Below are positions 1 through 8,626 of a DNA stretch of 17,038 bases, piece by piece (position 1 is the first letter of the stretch; every line of letters starts with the position of its first letter). Both the position numbers and the translations under genes were made by a program. Source of the stretch: SAR324 cluster bacterium (GTDB taxonomy: Bacteria; SAR324; XYD2-FULL-50-16). The notes beneath the pieces were generated by a model. It saw nothing but the letters and a program-made list of their open reading frames with translations, searched no databases and had not been told where the DNA came from. The DNA lies in the NCBI GenBank assembly GCA_002401295.1, contig NVSR01000045.1:1366-18403 (forward strand), read 5' to 3'.

Positions 1-339
1 CTGATACTAAATTCCATTAAACATGGGTTTGAAGTAGGAGAACTAGGAACCATCACCATCACACTCGAAGAGCAAGAAGATGAACTGACTATAACCTATG
101 AAGATAACGGCAAGGGAATTCCACCAAATGCTATTGATCGGGTATTTGAACCCTTTTTCACCACCAAGAGAAACCAAGGAGGCACTGGATTAGGCATGCA
201 TATCATTTATAATTTAGTGACCCATCGCCTTCAAGGTAAGATAATTTGTTTCAGCGATGTGGAAAAAGGAGTTCGATTCAAGATCATCATACCCAGGGAA
301 GAAATCCAATGCCCTCCAGCAACGGAGCAGGCCTCCTGA
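1..339 (+). CDS. Sensor histidine kinase, C-terminal ATPase domain (5' end outside window)
   Basis: Frame 1 is open from the first base to a TGA at 337-339, giving 112 residues of a protein whose start lies upstream. It carries the GHKL-type ATPase boxes of two-component sensor kinases in order: an N box (LILNSIKHGF), a G1 box (YEDNGKGIP, the DxGxG motif), an F box (FEPFFTTKR) and a G2 box (GGTGLGMHIIYNLV). It ends in a short tail after the final strand (FKIIIP). The domain binds ATP and phosphorylates a histidine in the missing dimerisation domain. Sensor domain, partner regulator and signal cannot be seen. The gene converges on the minus-strand gene at 348 with 8 bp between stops. Family assignment is secure; the specific kinase is unknown. 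Confidence 0.93.
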   Translation: MILNSIKHGFEVGELGTITITLEEQEDELTITYEDNGKGIPPNAIDRVFEPFFTTKRNQGGTGLGMHIIYNLVTHRLQGKIICFSDVEKGVRFKIIIPREEIQCPPATEQAS

Positions 340-347
340 GCGACGTA

Positions 348-2204
348 TCATTTTAAATGGAAACCTTGCAAATACTCACGGCTGTAATGCTCCCGGTTCT
401 CTAAAGCCCTTTTTATCTCTCCAAAAATCCGTTTGAAAAGTTTTTGTTCTTCTTGCGTCAATCCCTCAAATCGCTTTTTTCTAATCTCACAGAAAAACTC
501 ATAAAAATCTTTGGCTGTTCTAGATTCTTTAAAATAGAGGGCGGTCAGAAAGAGTAATCGTCCGCTACGAAAAGAGATTTGATTACTCGAAACCGTTTCA
601 AAAAGTTCTCGTGCCTGGATTCGAATTTGTCTAAGCACTTGTTCCGCCTGTTTCCGTTTTTTCTGCTTCATTAAGACTTCTGCCATCGTCAATTTCAGCA
701 TCACAGAATGCCAGGTTTGCTCAACACTATGATTGAACTCAGCTAATAAATCAGAACTTTTGATTGCCATCTGATAAGACTTGATAATCACGGCCAAAGA
801 ACGTCGATGGGAAGAGATCTCCCCCACTCGATTTCCAAAAGGAGCTTTGCTTTTCTCCAAACGTTCCAACCAGTGATTATAAAGATCAACATGGTTTAGA
901 CTGGTCGGAGTCGGTACCTTTTCATCTTTACGAAAAAGGCCTTTTTGGGTGCTGGCAAAAAAACAAGTGGGGCAAATCGTTACTTTACAATGATTATAAT
1001 CAATGTAGTCATACCCCGGATTCTGTCTTAAATAAGTAGGGATCCCAAAAATATTTGTCTTGACCTGCTGGCTATGACTTTTCAAGAGAAAGAGATTAAA
1101 TTCCTGCGTAGAGGAACAGACAAAACATTTCAACTTAGTCTGAATCACTGAATTATTAATTGGTATTTCTTTTTTTTCTGGAGCCACTTCTTGCTCGACA
1201 GCCCTTTCCTCTCTGAACTGGGTGTATTCTGTAGATAGCTGTTGACTCCCGGCAGTAGCATCATCGCGAGAAAAGACCATCAACTTGGGTGATTCTTGTT
1301 TTTCTCGTGCAAAGGTTACATAGCCCTTTGCCGCCAGATCTTGTCGAATTTGGCAATGGGCAATTAAAGGGTTCTTGCTCTGCTTCCATTGAATCCCCTG
1401 CTGACACCACCCAATCAAGCGCTCATAGAGTTCCTTAGAAAAGCCGCAAAGTTCCGACAAACGTTGCAGGTGTACGATCTCCCGATATTCTAGAGTTTCA
1501 TCAGCCGAAACAATCAACATCACTTCAATAAAGATCCTGATCAAAATGGATTTCGATACTTGGGGGGGCTTTTCTAACGGGGGGCGATCTCGGTTACTAA
1601 TATAGTTAATGAGCCGGTTCTTTAGTTGAGGGTTATCTACAAAGGAAACAGCCATTTTTAAAAAACTGACCTCCCCCACCTCAAGTTGTCCATCAAGCAT
1701 GATCGTGGAGATCAGAGTCTGTGCATACCACATACGCTGCTTCTGATTCAGCTCAACCAGAGGGACTTGCAAACCATTCTTGTCTCCACTCAAAGCGACT
1801 AATAGATACTGTCCATGTTTCCAAGCTAATCCCTCTTCCACCCAAGATAAGAGCTGCTGATAATAGTTTTTGGTAAAGCCGTAAAGTACTCCCAAATCAT
1901 TCAGGAACTTCTGCTCCGTAGCTGTAAACTCTAAATCGGAAATCAGAATTAGAGAGAGCTCTATGAAGGTCGCCGCCAACATCTCCGGAAGCATGCCCGA
2001 GGGCTTTGTAATCGCGGGACTGCTCTTTGTAGCTATACATTTCAGGAGTTCTTGCTTTTCTATGGGATCGGAAACAAAACCGGCAATCTGCTTGATAAAC
2101 TCCGTTTCAGGCTGACTGATTTGCCCATCTGCCAGAATGGCAGCCACTACCATGCGGGCATACCAATTTCTTTGAGCAAGGGTCAGGGATTGAATAGGAA
2201 GCAT
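348..2204 (-). CDS. Tandem TerB-like repeat protein with zinc ribbon (618 aa), function unknown
   Basis: The N-terminal half holds two homologous all-helical units, about residues 8-128 and 152-275. Each begins with a matching stretch (QRNWYARMVVAAILADGQ and QRMWYAQTLISTIMLDGQ) and ends alike (GFTKNYYQQLLSW and GFSKELYERLIGW). Each has two acidic helix-loop-helix turns of the kind found in TerB-like domains (ADGQ, SDLEF, LDGQ, SADETLEY). A polar linker (about 300-355) leads to a putative zinc ribbon with CxxC pairs C360/C363 and C411/C414, recalling DUF2225-type proteins. A helical, TPR-like C-terminus (about 465-600) completes the protein. There is no signal peptide or membrane segment, so it is probably cytoplasmic. 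The ATG lies 9 bp after the methyltransferase stop and has no clear Shine-Dalgarno sequence, suggesting co-transcription. Domain names come from motif reading, not a search. Confidence 0.8.
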   Translation of the reverse strand: MLPIQSLTLAQRNWYARMVVAAILADGQISQPETEFIKQIAGFVSDPIEKQELLKCIATKSSPAITKPSGMLPEMLAATFIELSLILISDLEFTATEQKFLNDLGVLYGFTKNYYQQLLSWVEEGLAWKHGQYLLVALSGDKNGLQVPLVELNQKQRMWYAQTLISTIMLDGQLEVGEVSFLKMAVSFVDNPQLKNRLINYISNRDRPPLEKPPQVSKSILIRIFIEVMLIVSADETLEYREIVHLQRLSELCGFSKELYERLIGWCQQGIQWKQSKNPLIAHCQIRQDLAAKGYVTFAREKQESPKLMVFSRDDATAGSQQLSTEYTQFREERAVEQEVAPEKKEIPINNSVIQTKLKCFVCSSTQEFNLFLLKSHSQQVKTNIFGIPTYLRQNPGYDYIDYNHCKVTICPTCFFASTQKGLFRKDEKVPTPTSLNHVDLYNHWLERLEKSKAPFGNRVGEISSHRRSLAVIIKSYQMAIKSSDLLAEFNHSVEQTWHSVMLKLTMAEVLMKQKKRKQAEQVLRQIRIQARELFETVSSNQISFRSGRLLFLTALYFKESRTAKDFYEFFCEIRKKRFEGLTQEEQKLFKRIFGEIKRALENREHYSREYLQGFHLK

Positions 2205-2213
2205 ATCATTTTG

Positions 2214-2858
2214 TTAAGCTATACGTTTAGCCAAAAGTGTGCCGTCACTTAACGGCAAGAAAGTGCATTGAAAACCAGGATGTTGTGAGATTTTTTGATT
2301 GAATTCATTTACTAAAGCAACGCCTTTAGCATATTTTTTCTCCTGTGCCTCTGTCATCTCCAGGGTCTTTCCATTATAAAAAATGTTATCCACAATTAAC
2401 ACACCTCCCACCTTTAATGATCTGTGAATGGGCTCAATCATCTTACTATATCCTTTTTTGGTAGAATCCTGAAAAATCAGATCGAATTGCTGCTGGTTCT
2501 CCAGGAAGAAATCCTCTGCCCAACAATGCCGCAGGTCTACCTGATCTTCAAAACCCGACTCTTTTAAGTACTCTTTACACTGAGCCAAGCGGACATGATT
2601 AGAGTCAATCGCCACGACTTGACTTCCGGGGGAGCCCCATAACATCCAATGAGTACTATAGGAAATACCACAACCTATTTCAAGAATCCGTTCTGGTTGT
2701 AAGAGAGAGCAAATGGACTTTAAATATTGCCCCATATCATCTCGGACTATAGGGACACGATCTTGAATTCCCTCTACTTTAATTTTTTGTAACCAAGTGG
2801 GAACCTGCTGGTGAAAAGGTTCCAGATAATGCAGGGCTTTTTGATAAAAATCTTCCAT
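2214..2858 (-). CDS. SAM-dependent class I O-methyltransferase (family 3-like)
   Basis: This 214-residue protein has the full Rossmann methyltransferase core. Motif I is ILEIGCGIS (58-66), the strand ending in the ribose-binding acid is VVAID (81-85), and FDLIFQDSTKKGY follows (125-137). VDN at 156-158, with D131, matches the divalent-metal site of catechol/caffeoyl-CoA-type O-methyltransferases. The ending LPLSDGTLLAKR is also characteristic of that family. Length is normal. Bacterial relatives include TrmR-type tRNA hydroxyuridine methyltransferases as well as small-molecule enzymes, and the substrate cannot be read here. It lies 81 bp after the 1297-residue gene and 9 bp before the 618-residue gene. 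No Shine-Dalgarno sequence is visible, and a sigma70-like promoter sits directly upstream. Confidence 0.9.
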   Translation of the reverse strand: MEDFYQKALHYLEPFHQQVPTWLQKIKVEGIQDRVPIVRDDMGQYLKSICSLLQPERILEIGCGISYSTHWMLWGSPGSQVVAIDSNHVRLAQCKEYLKESGFEDQVDLRHCWAEDFFLENQQQFDLIFQDSTKKGYSKMIEPIHRSLKVGGVLIVDNIFYNGKTLEMTEAQEKKYAKGVALVNEFNQKISQHPGFQCTFLPLSDGTLLAKRIA

Positions 2859-2869
2859 AATTCAATCTG

Positions 2870-2898
2870 TTAATAACTGAAATTTGACGTTGATTCAA
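2870..2898 (-). promoter_or_regulatory. Candidate sigma70-like promoter for the methyltransferase gene
   Basis: Read on the minus strand, a TTGAAT -35 element (2893-2898) is followed after exactly 17 bp by a TATTAA -10 element (2870-2875). Each matches four of six consensus bases. The -10 ends 11 bp before the ATG at 2858, so transcription would start only a few bases ahead of the start codon. That fits the absence of a Shine-Dalgarno sequence. The region is AT-rich, so chance occurrence is possible. Confidence 0.35.
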
Positions 2899-2939
2899 GT
2901 CTGACTAGGGAGAGGGACCTTGGGGGGAATTAGGGCCTG

Positions 2940-5900
2940 CTAAACGGGAGCCACCTCATTTAAGAACTGAAGTAGTCTATTTTTATTCGTATAATCTATG
3001 ATGTCTGTATTCACCAACATGCAGTAATCACGAAGGGCATTCATATTCTCAATCAGCTCTTCCAGTTTACTGGAATGTTTAGAATCATAAGGAGAAAATA
3101 AGATGATATGCGTTTGCGGTGAAGCCTCCTTCAACTTTTTGATCATGATCTGATAAGTTTTCAACCTACTATCCCGGTCATCTCCAATAATGATTAAGAA
3201 GGAATGCTTTTGACCAGCAGCCAGGATAGAGTTTTCCATCCTGCCAATACTCATGTTAACAATCTCACTTTCAGGAAATTCAAAATGTTCGGAACAGGCG
3301 ATACTCATCACTCGCTTGAGGTTCGTACTGTCCAGGCTGCCGTCATTCGCAATCACCAGGGTTTTTATGCCCACTCTGCCTCCGGTGTATTTACTCAACT
3401 GATCCATTTTAGAGACAATGCTCGATTGCGCTTGTTTGGAGATTTTAGTCACCGCGTCTTTTACATTCTTAATGAACATCATATTGGCCATCTCCTGACT
3501 AATATCCATCAGCGATGCGGATAACTCCTGGCTCAGGGCTTGTGTTTCTTTTTCAATGGAATCCACTGTGGAACCCTCATCACTTAAAGCCTTGGTAATC
3601 GACTCCCGAGCTGTTTGAAACTTGGCATCAATGGACTTAAACTTTTCATCCATAGTTTCTTTTTCCGAACTCAGGAAGGATAAAGTTTCTTGATCCTTTT
3701 TTAGATCCGTTTCCATCTGCTTTTTGGACTGTTCCAAAGTCTTACGAACCTTTTCTTCGGAGTTCCGCGTGGTCGTCATGTCCTTCAATACCCTGCCTTC
3801 TTTTTCCAGGTATTGTTTCAAACTGTAGGCATGTTTCCCAAATTTCGTCAGATTTTCTTTGGTCTTCTTTTTGAATTGCTCATTTTTAACGAGAGTCGCA
3901 TAAAACTTCTCATCCGAAAAGGGATGGATGTGTTTGACATTCGCAATGGATGAAAAATCATGATCCATCACATCAGTGCCGACAAACAACAGACCGGCGC
4001 TCTCCGGTAAATTATTGCTGCCTGCAATATGAAAGAGTCTGTTTTCCACACGATCAATTTTCAAGCAAGTGAAAATAAATCGTTTCAGTTGCTCATCATC
4101 AGAAATGAAGGCAATATTTTTCTTCGCTATTTTCCGTAGTTCATCATCGGTAAACTTGAAGATGATGCGTCGTCGCATGGAAAGTGGGGGGAAGAAGCGA
4201 TCCCTGATGTAATAAAGCGCATTTTCAAGAGCAGGGGGCAAACTTCGTAACTCTGAAAGAATCATCGGTTTGATTAAATTGAAAAACTCTAAAGACAGGT
4301 TACGCTGCATCAGAGCAACCCTTCTTTTATGATCTTCGCATTTTTGCAAGTTTTCTTGAGTATCTTCAAACTTCTTCAGATATTGCTGCAGGGAACCTAG
4401 CTTTTTATTGACCTTATCCGTATAAACCTTGAGTTTTTCCAACTGATCCTTTTGCCGGGATTCAAGCCGGGGTAAGGTTTCGTTGTTTTGTTTCAGCTGC
4501 TTTTCCAGGTTGGTCATGTTCTGCTTCATACCACTGATCACACGATCCCGAATCAGTTCCCGCTCATCCAAAACCTCGATCATGCTTTCATCCAGTTCAT
4601 TCCGTACTGCCTGAGAAGCCATATTCATCAACACCACCATACTTTCCAGTAGATAACCACCTACGGGATCATCCATCCCACTTTTTGCGAGTTTACTCTT
4701 TAACTCGGCAATTTTCTTTTCAATCTCAGCTGCATATTTATCATAATCGTCGACATCAACTTCACTTTCCTGAAACATCTTCAGCAGACTAGAGTCCACC
4801 AATTCATCCACCAAGGTCACTGTAGCGCCCATCAGGGATTCGTGGGCTTTCAATTCCTTTACATCCTGAGAAACACAGATCAGAGAATCATACCCCGTAT
4901 TTAGTGCCTCAATTTGCTGGACTAACTTCTCATAGATAGACCTGCCCTGAGTAGAAGAAAGCAACTGGGTAAGCCCTTCAATACGATGGGGGCGGAGTTT
5001 ACTATTTTGAGTAATTTTCTTGAACAAGCCTGTCTTGGACTCAACACGATTGAACTGCTTTAAGCCCAATAGACATTTTCCACCTAACTCCAGAGCTTCC
5101 CCTCGCCTCACCATACTAATCAGGTAATTCGACTCTTTCACCACAAACTGGAGCATATGTTCCTGACTATTCTCCATAATGGCGGCTTTATCCAGGTAAT
5201 GCATGGACGAGAGAATCGCATCACCTCCTGAACGCCCTACAATGCTCCACATCTGCTTTTTGAGGACGGGTGAGAGCTTGGAATAAAAACCTTGTGTATT
5301 ATATGCAATATAGCCTCCCAGCGTCGTACGCAACTGCTCGGGGGAGAATTTATTTTCCCAAGCGTTTTTATTCATTTTGATGCCGGAGAGGCCATCCCGG
5401 AAAGCACTCAGGTAAGAACGTTTTTCATCATCATCCAGATCATCATAATATTTAGAACTGTGATAACCGTTATGTTCCCCGGAAAACTTCACATCAGGAA
5501 ACTTCTCCTGGAACAAATCCGTATTGGATAAATTCAGGAGGGCTAAAATTTCTACCGTATTTTCGGCCAGGACTTTCACTTTTTCCGGTTCATCCAGGAC
5601 TTGCCAGACTTTTGCCGCTTTTTTAGGGGAGCCCAAAAAATCCATCACAATGGGTTCCCGAATTTGAGTGGGGATACGGCTCAAAAAAGACTCGAAGTTT
5701 TTTTCCTGCAATCGCTTCAGCAAGCGATCGACAAAGGGTTCGGGAAAGAGGTTGAAGATCTCCTCTATTTTATTTTTAGGCAAGAGTTTGAGATTACTTC
5801 CCTGGATTTTAAATTCCTTATCCAGATAACTGGGCATTAATCTGCGTCCCAGTAAGGCAATGAGCACCACATCCTTTTCCACGGTACTGAGCACATCATT

Positions 5901-6833
5901 CAAGATTTCGTATCCTTCCGACTCCAGGAATTCGATAACACTTTCTGTTTTTCCTGTTTCCAGGGCTTGAAAGGCTTCTTCTTTGGAAGAGTATTCAAAC
6001 ACCTTTTCCATTTTGTCGAACTTCAGCTTATTGGCCACCACCTTTTTTAGGTCAGGATCCAGGACCAGCATCACTTTCTTCTTACGGACAAAGAGCAGCT
6101 TCTCTTCCTCAACCGCTTCCAGGGCAATAGTTTCCTTAACCCCTTCAAGCTCAAAAACCTTTTGGATTGTATCATGAATCGAATCATCTTTAATGACGAA
6201 TTGATTCGCCACCTCAGCCATATTGATAATGCCATCAAAGGCAATATCCGCGATCTGAATACGATCAATTTTGGAGAGGTTGATCTGATTTTCATCGGCC
6301 TCGGCCCCTAACTTGGGTAACTGTTCGAGTGATTCAATCAGTAGGGGAGGATAGACTTTACTGCGTTCTTCATCAGTAAAAAGAGTGACCTCAATTTTGA
6401 AGCCCAGGCGAAATAAATCCCGGATTTTTACGTTGATGTCCCCAACCAGAATCAATCGACGCAGGCGAAATTCTCCTCGTTGCACAATTTTGTGCATCTC
6501 CTGGTAGGCGGGAAAACGCAAGGTGGGATCAATCTGCAGGACGTCACTCTGACTTTCATCCAATATCAGGTCTTTTTTCTTCCGAACTTTTACCTTCCGC
6601 TCCACATTGAAGCCGGTAAAAATCACATCTGCATCGGTATTGGCTCGCAGGACATTGGGCAGGAAAGCACCATCATGATTAATGACGAAAAGCAGGCTTC
6701 GTTCTTTGCTGGGATCCTCAACATTCAGTTTGTCAAAAGCGTCTTTAATGGTATCCCGAAGTATATTCTGTCGCTCCACTGCCAAGTCCGTATTGGCAAT
6801 GTGAATTTGAATATGGTCAATCAGTTTAGCCAT
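2940..6833 (-). CDS. Large coiled-coil protein (1297 aa) of unknown function, downstream of motAB
   Basis: I do not recognise this protein. No signal peptide or membrane span is visible, so it should be cytoplasmic. The N-terminal part (about 1-300) mixes alpha and beta segments (SLLFVINHDG at 46-55, RRLILVGDINVKIRDLF at 125-141). A mainly helical region follows (about 300-690). Long charged heptad-like stretches lie at about 695-720, 770-848 and 985-1140 and are probably coiled coils. Between the last two, residues 905-975 look alpha/beta (NIAFISDDEQLKRFIF, then GLLFVGTDVMD). The C-terminus (1155-1297) again has a beta-alpha-beta pattern (IKTLVIANDGS, SFLIIIGDDRD, THIILFSPYD) resembling a degenerate response-regulator receiver; that reading is an inference. 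It lies 345 bp after motB, beyond a likely terminator. The ATG has no obvious ribosome binding site. The long open frame, unbroken for 3.9 kb, makes the gene itself certain. Confidence 0.85.
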   Translation of the reverse strand: MAKLIDHIQIHIANTDLAVERQNILRDTIKDAFDKLNVEDPSKERSLLFVINHDGAFLPNVLRANTDADVIFTGFNVERKVKVRKKKDLILDESQSDVLQIDPTLRFPAYQEMHKIVQRGEFRLRRLILVGDINVKIRDLFRLGFKIEVTLFTDEERSKVYPPLLIESLEQLPKLGAEADENQINLSKIDRIQIADIAFDGIINMAEVANQFVIKDDSIHDTIQKVFELEGVKETIALEAVEEEKLLFVRKKKVMLVLDPDLKKVVANKLKFDKMEKVFEYSSKEEAFQALETGKTESVIEFLESEGYEILNDVLSTVEKDVVLIALLGRRLMPSYLDKEFKIQGSNLKLLPKNKIEEIFNLFPEPFVDRLLKRLQEKNFESFLSRIPTQIREPIVMDFLGSPKKAAKVWQVLDEPEKVKVLAENTVEILALLNLSNTDLFQEKFPDVKFSGEHNGYHSSKYYDDLDDDEKRSYLSAFRDGLSGIKMNKNAWENKFSPEQLRTTLGGYIAYNTQGFYSKLSPVLKKQMWSIVGRSGGDAILSSMHYLDKAAIMENSQEHMLQFVVKESNYLISMVRRGEALELGGKCLLGLKQFNRVESKTGLFKKITQNSKLRPHRIEGLTQLLSSTQGRSIYEKLVQQIEALNTGYDSLICVSQDVKELKAHESLMGATVTLVDELVDSSLLKMFQESEVDVDDYDKYAAEIEKKIAELKSKLAKSGMDDPVGGYLLESMVVLMNMASQAVRNELDESMIEVLDERELIRDRVISGMKQNMTNLEKQLKQNNETLPRLESRQKDQLEKLKVYTDKVNKKLGSLQQYLKKFEDTQENLQKCEDHKRRVALMQRNLSLEFFNLIKPMILSELRSLPPALENALYYIRDRFFPPLSMRRRIIFKFTDDELRKIAKKNIAFISDDEQLKRFIFTCLKIDRVENRLFHIAGSNNLPESAGLLFVGTDVMDHDFSSIANVKHIHPFSDEKFYATLVKNEQFKKKTKENLTKFGKHAYSLKQYLEKEGRVLKDMTTTRNSEEKVRKTLEQSKKQMETDLKKDQETLSFLSSEKETMDEKFKSIDAKFQTARESITKALSDEGSTVDSIEKETQALSQELSASLMDISQEMANMMFIKNVKDAVTKISKQAQSSIVSKMDQLSKYTGGRVGIKTLVIANDGSLDSTNLKRVMSIACSEHFEFPESEIVNMSIGRMENSILAAGQKHSFLIIIGDDRDSRLKTYQIMIKKLKEASPQTHIILFSPYDSKHSSKLEELIENMNALRDYCMLVNTDIIDYTNKNRLLQFLNEVAPV

Positions 6834-7178
6834 CTGTTACATACTGAATGTGGGATTGAAGCAATAATGGAAATCAGAAAATATCCTTAACGAAACAAAC
6901 TGACAATCAAAAATATTTTCCTTTAAGTTTCAACCCATTAAAAACTGGTATTTGGGAAGTGTTCCTGTATTATCCCGATCGAAGACAAGGGATCTTTTTT
7001 ATAATCAACTACTTGTTTTTTTCAGTCCTTCAGCAAAATCCACAGACAATCAATTATAATTTCTGTTGGTTAGGACTTGGATGAAAAAGTATCGTCTTCT
7101 CTTCTCAAGCGAAGAGAGACCTTCTTAACCGCAAGGAAAAATCAAGGACAACGGGTCCTGGAAGCCCCCCAACGAAGA
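6834..7178. other. Intergenic region between motB and the 1297-aa gene
   Basis: These 345 bp hold no convincing gene. The part nearest motB contains the putative motAB terminator. The remainder is AT-rich and presumably carries the promoter of the minus-strand 1297-residue gene. I could not find a -35/-10 pair with both good matches and a 16-18 bp spacer; the best is TTGATT followed 19 bp later by GATATT. Plus-strand open frames here run into real genes in other frames and are shadows. Confidence 0.5.
7084..7120 (-). terminator. Putative intrinsic terminator after motAB
   Basis: On the minus strand, 59 bp past the motB stop, GTCTCTCTTC pairs with GAAGAGAAGAC around a six-base loop (hairpin 7094-7120). 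The stem has ten base pairs with one bulged A. Five bases later comes a run of five T (7084-7088). The gap before the T run weakens the case, but orientation and position fit a stop for motAB transcription. Confidence 0.42.
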
Positions 7179-7826
7179 CTAAAAACCATCGGGTTTGATC
7201 AAAATATCGATTCTACGATTCAAGCCACGCAATTCATCCGTATCATTAGCCACTTTGGGCCGGGTCGAAGCATAACCCGCGATTTCCATGCGGTGCCGCC
7301 GGATGCCGAACTGCTCCAAAAGGCGAGCGATTGAAGCCGAACGAGCACCACTTAACTCCCAATTAGAGGGGTATTGAGCACTGCTGACTGGAATATCATC
7401 GGTATGTCCCTCAATAATGACACGATTGGGGATAGCATGAAGAATTTTTGAGAACTGCTCAATGATCTCTTCACCAGCTGTAGTGGGTTTGCCCGAGCCA
7501 CGGCGAAACATGACGGAATCGCTGAAAGAGACTGTGATCCCCCGATCATCCACAGTAATATCTGTGACTTCGGCGATTTCACTTTTTTTCAAACTACTCT
7601 CAATACTTTCCATGAAGGTGGGCAGACCGGAAAACTGAAAGGGAGAAGCCGGTGGGCCCCCTTTAAAGGAAGCGGCGACAGCATTAAATTTCTGAGTTTC
7701 CGTACTAGACATGGACCAGAGTAAAATAAAAAAAATCATCAGCAAGGTAACCATATCACCATAGGTGTAGATCCATTCGACCCGTTCTTCACCACAATTG
7801 CATTCGCATTCTTCTTCAATCGCCAT
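7179..7826 (-). CDS. motB: Flagellar stator protein MotB
   Basis: MotB anchors the stator to peptidoglycan and carries the ion-binding aspartate. This 215-residue copy has a short cytoplasmic N-terminus with three closely spaced cysteines (C7, C9, C11) and one transmembrane helix (about 21-40). The helix opens TYGDMVTLLMIFF, with D24 as the expected ion-carrying residue. The OmpA-like peptidoglycan-binding domain (about 90-212) shows GHTDDIPV (140-147), NWELSGAR (155-162) and NRRIDILI (203-210). It is shorter than the roughly 260-310 residues of well-studied MotB proteins, mostly through a compact linker after the membrane helix. Its ATG overlaps the motA stop by one base (TAATG), and an AAGG ribosome binding site lies seven bases upstream, inside motA. 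Translational coupling is likely. Confidence 0.95.
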   Translation of the reverse strand: MAIEEECECNCGEERVEWIYTYGDMVTLLMIFFILLWSMSSTETQKFNAVAASFKGGPPASPFQFSGLPTFMESIESSLKKSEIAEVTDITVDDRGITVSFSDSVMFRRGSGKPTTAGEEIIEQFSKILHAIPNRVIIEGHTDDIPVSSAQYPSNWELSGARSASIARLLEQFGIRRHRMEIAGYASTRPKVANDTDELRGLNRRIDILIKPDGF

Positions 7827-8626
7827 TAGCTTGCCTTATCCCCGCTAAACTTTAACTCTTCATATTTTTTCTTCAGATCCGGCGGCAGGTAATTCATCAA
7901 ATCCTGCTCAATAAATTCAGCTCGCTCATTCTTTTCAATGAAAAGGATTCCATCTCGAACCATCTCGGAAAGGACCATCTCATTCAGTCTTGCCGTCTCT
8001 AAAGCATTAGACCAGGGGACAAAAACCCCACTGGATAATAAGGATCCATAAAGAGTAGTAATCAAGGCAACGGACATGTTCGGTCCAATCGTAGAGGGAT
8101 CATCTAAATTCTGTAACATCAAAACTAACCCAACCAAGGTTCCAATCATACCAAAGGCCGGAGATAAAGAGGACATCTGCTTAATGACCATCATGTCCGC
8201 TTCTTTCTTTTTATCGGCATACTTGATTTCCGCTTGCATAATATCGGTGATCAGTTCCCGGTCCACTCGATCTACCACCAGACGCAACCCATTGCGCAAG
8301 AATTCATTTTCAATACTGGGTAAAGAATCTTCAATGGCCAATACATTTTTTCTAGCTACTTTGGCAACATCCACAATGATCACTAAGGTTTCAATCAGTG
8401 GTACATTTTTCGAACCGTAAACTTTCTTGATGGATTTTCCCATACCAAGGAACATATCTAAAGGATAGGAGGACAGAGTAGCTGCCAAGGTTCCAAACAA
8501 TACGATGATTACACTGGGAGCGTTCCACATATATTGTAGATTGATCAGGACAATATCAGGAGTTACCACCCCAAAAAGGAAAACCACGATGATCCCGACA
8601 GTTCCCAATACCGCTGCTATATCCAT
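7826..8626 (-). CDS. motA: Flagellar stator protein MotA
   Basis: MotA forms the ion channel of the flagellar stator with MotB and pushes on the rotor. The 266 residues give four hydrophobic segments (about 3-22, 34-53, 152-171 and 185-205) and a large cytoplasmic loop between the second and third. Conserved features include SPAFGMIGTLVGL (155-167, with P156 in the third helix) and P204 in the fourth. R92, K93 and E99 fall where rotor-contacting charges sit in other MotA/PomA loops; this last point is an alignment by eye. The ion used, H+ or Na+, cannot be decided from the sequence. It starts with ATG preceded by a weak AGAGAAA. It is the first gene of the motAB pair and is divergent from the lipoprotein gene. 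Confidence 0.96.
   Translation of the reverse strand: MDIAAVLGTVGIIVVFLFGVVTPDIVLINLQYMWNAPSVIIVLFGTLAATLSSYPLDMFLGMGKSIKKVYGSKNVPLIETLVIIVDVAKVARKNVLAIEDSLPSIENEFLRNGLRLVVDRVDRELITDIMQAEIKYADKKKEADMMVIKQMSSLSPAFGMIGTLVGLVLMLQNLDDPSTIGPNMSVALITTLYGSLLSSGVFVPWSNALETARLNEMVLSEMVRDGILFIEKNERAEFIEQDLMNYLPPDLKKKYEELKFSGDKAS

Noticed and set aside
300..420. Residue-level hint of FliG-like helical repeats in the 1297-aa protein (residues about 300-420)
   Set aside because: Coordinates here are protein residues; the resemblance is only generic helix and leucine spacing, with no FliG signature motif.
6972..6993. ATCCC/GGGAT hairpin followed by CTTTTTT on the plus strand
   Set aside because: The stem is only 5 bp with a 12-base loop, and no plus-strand gene ends upstream.
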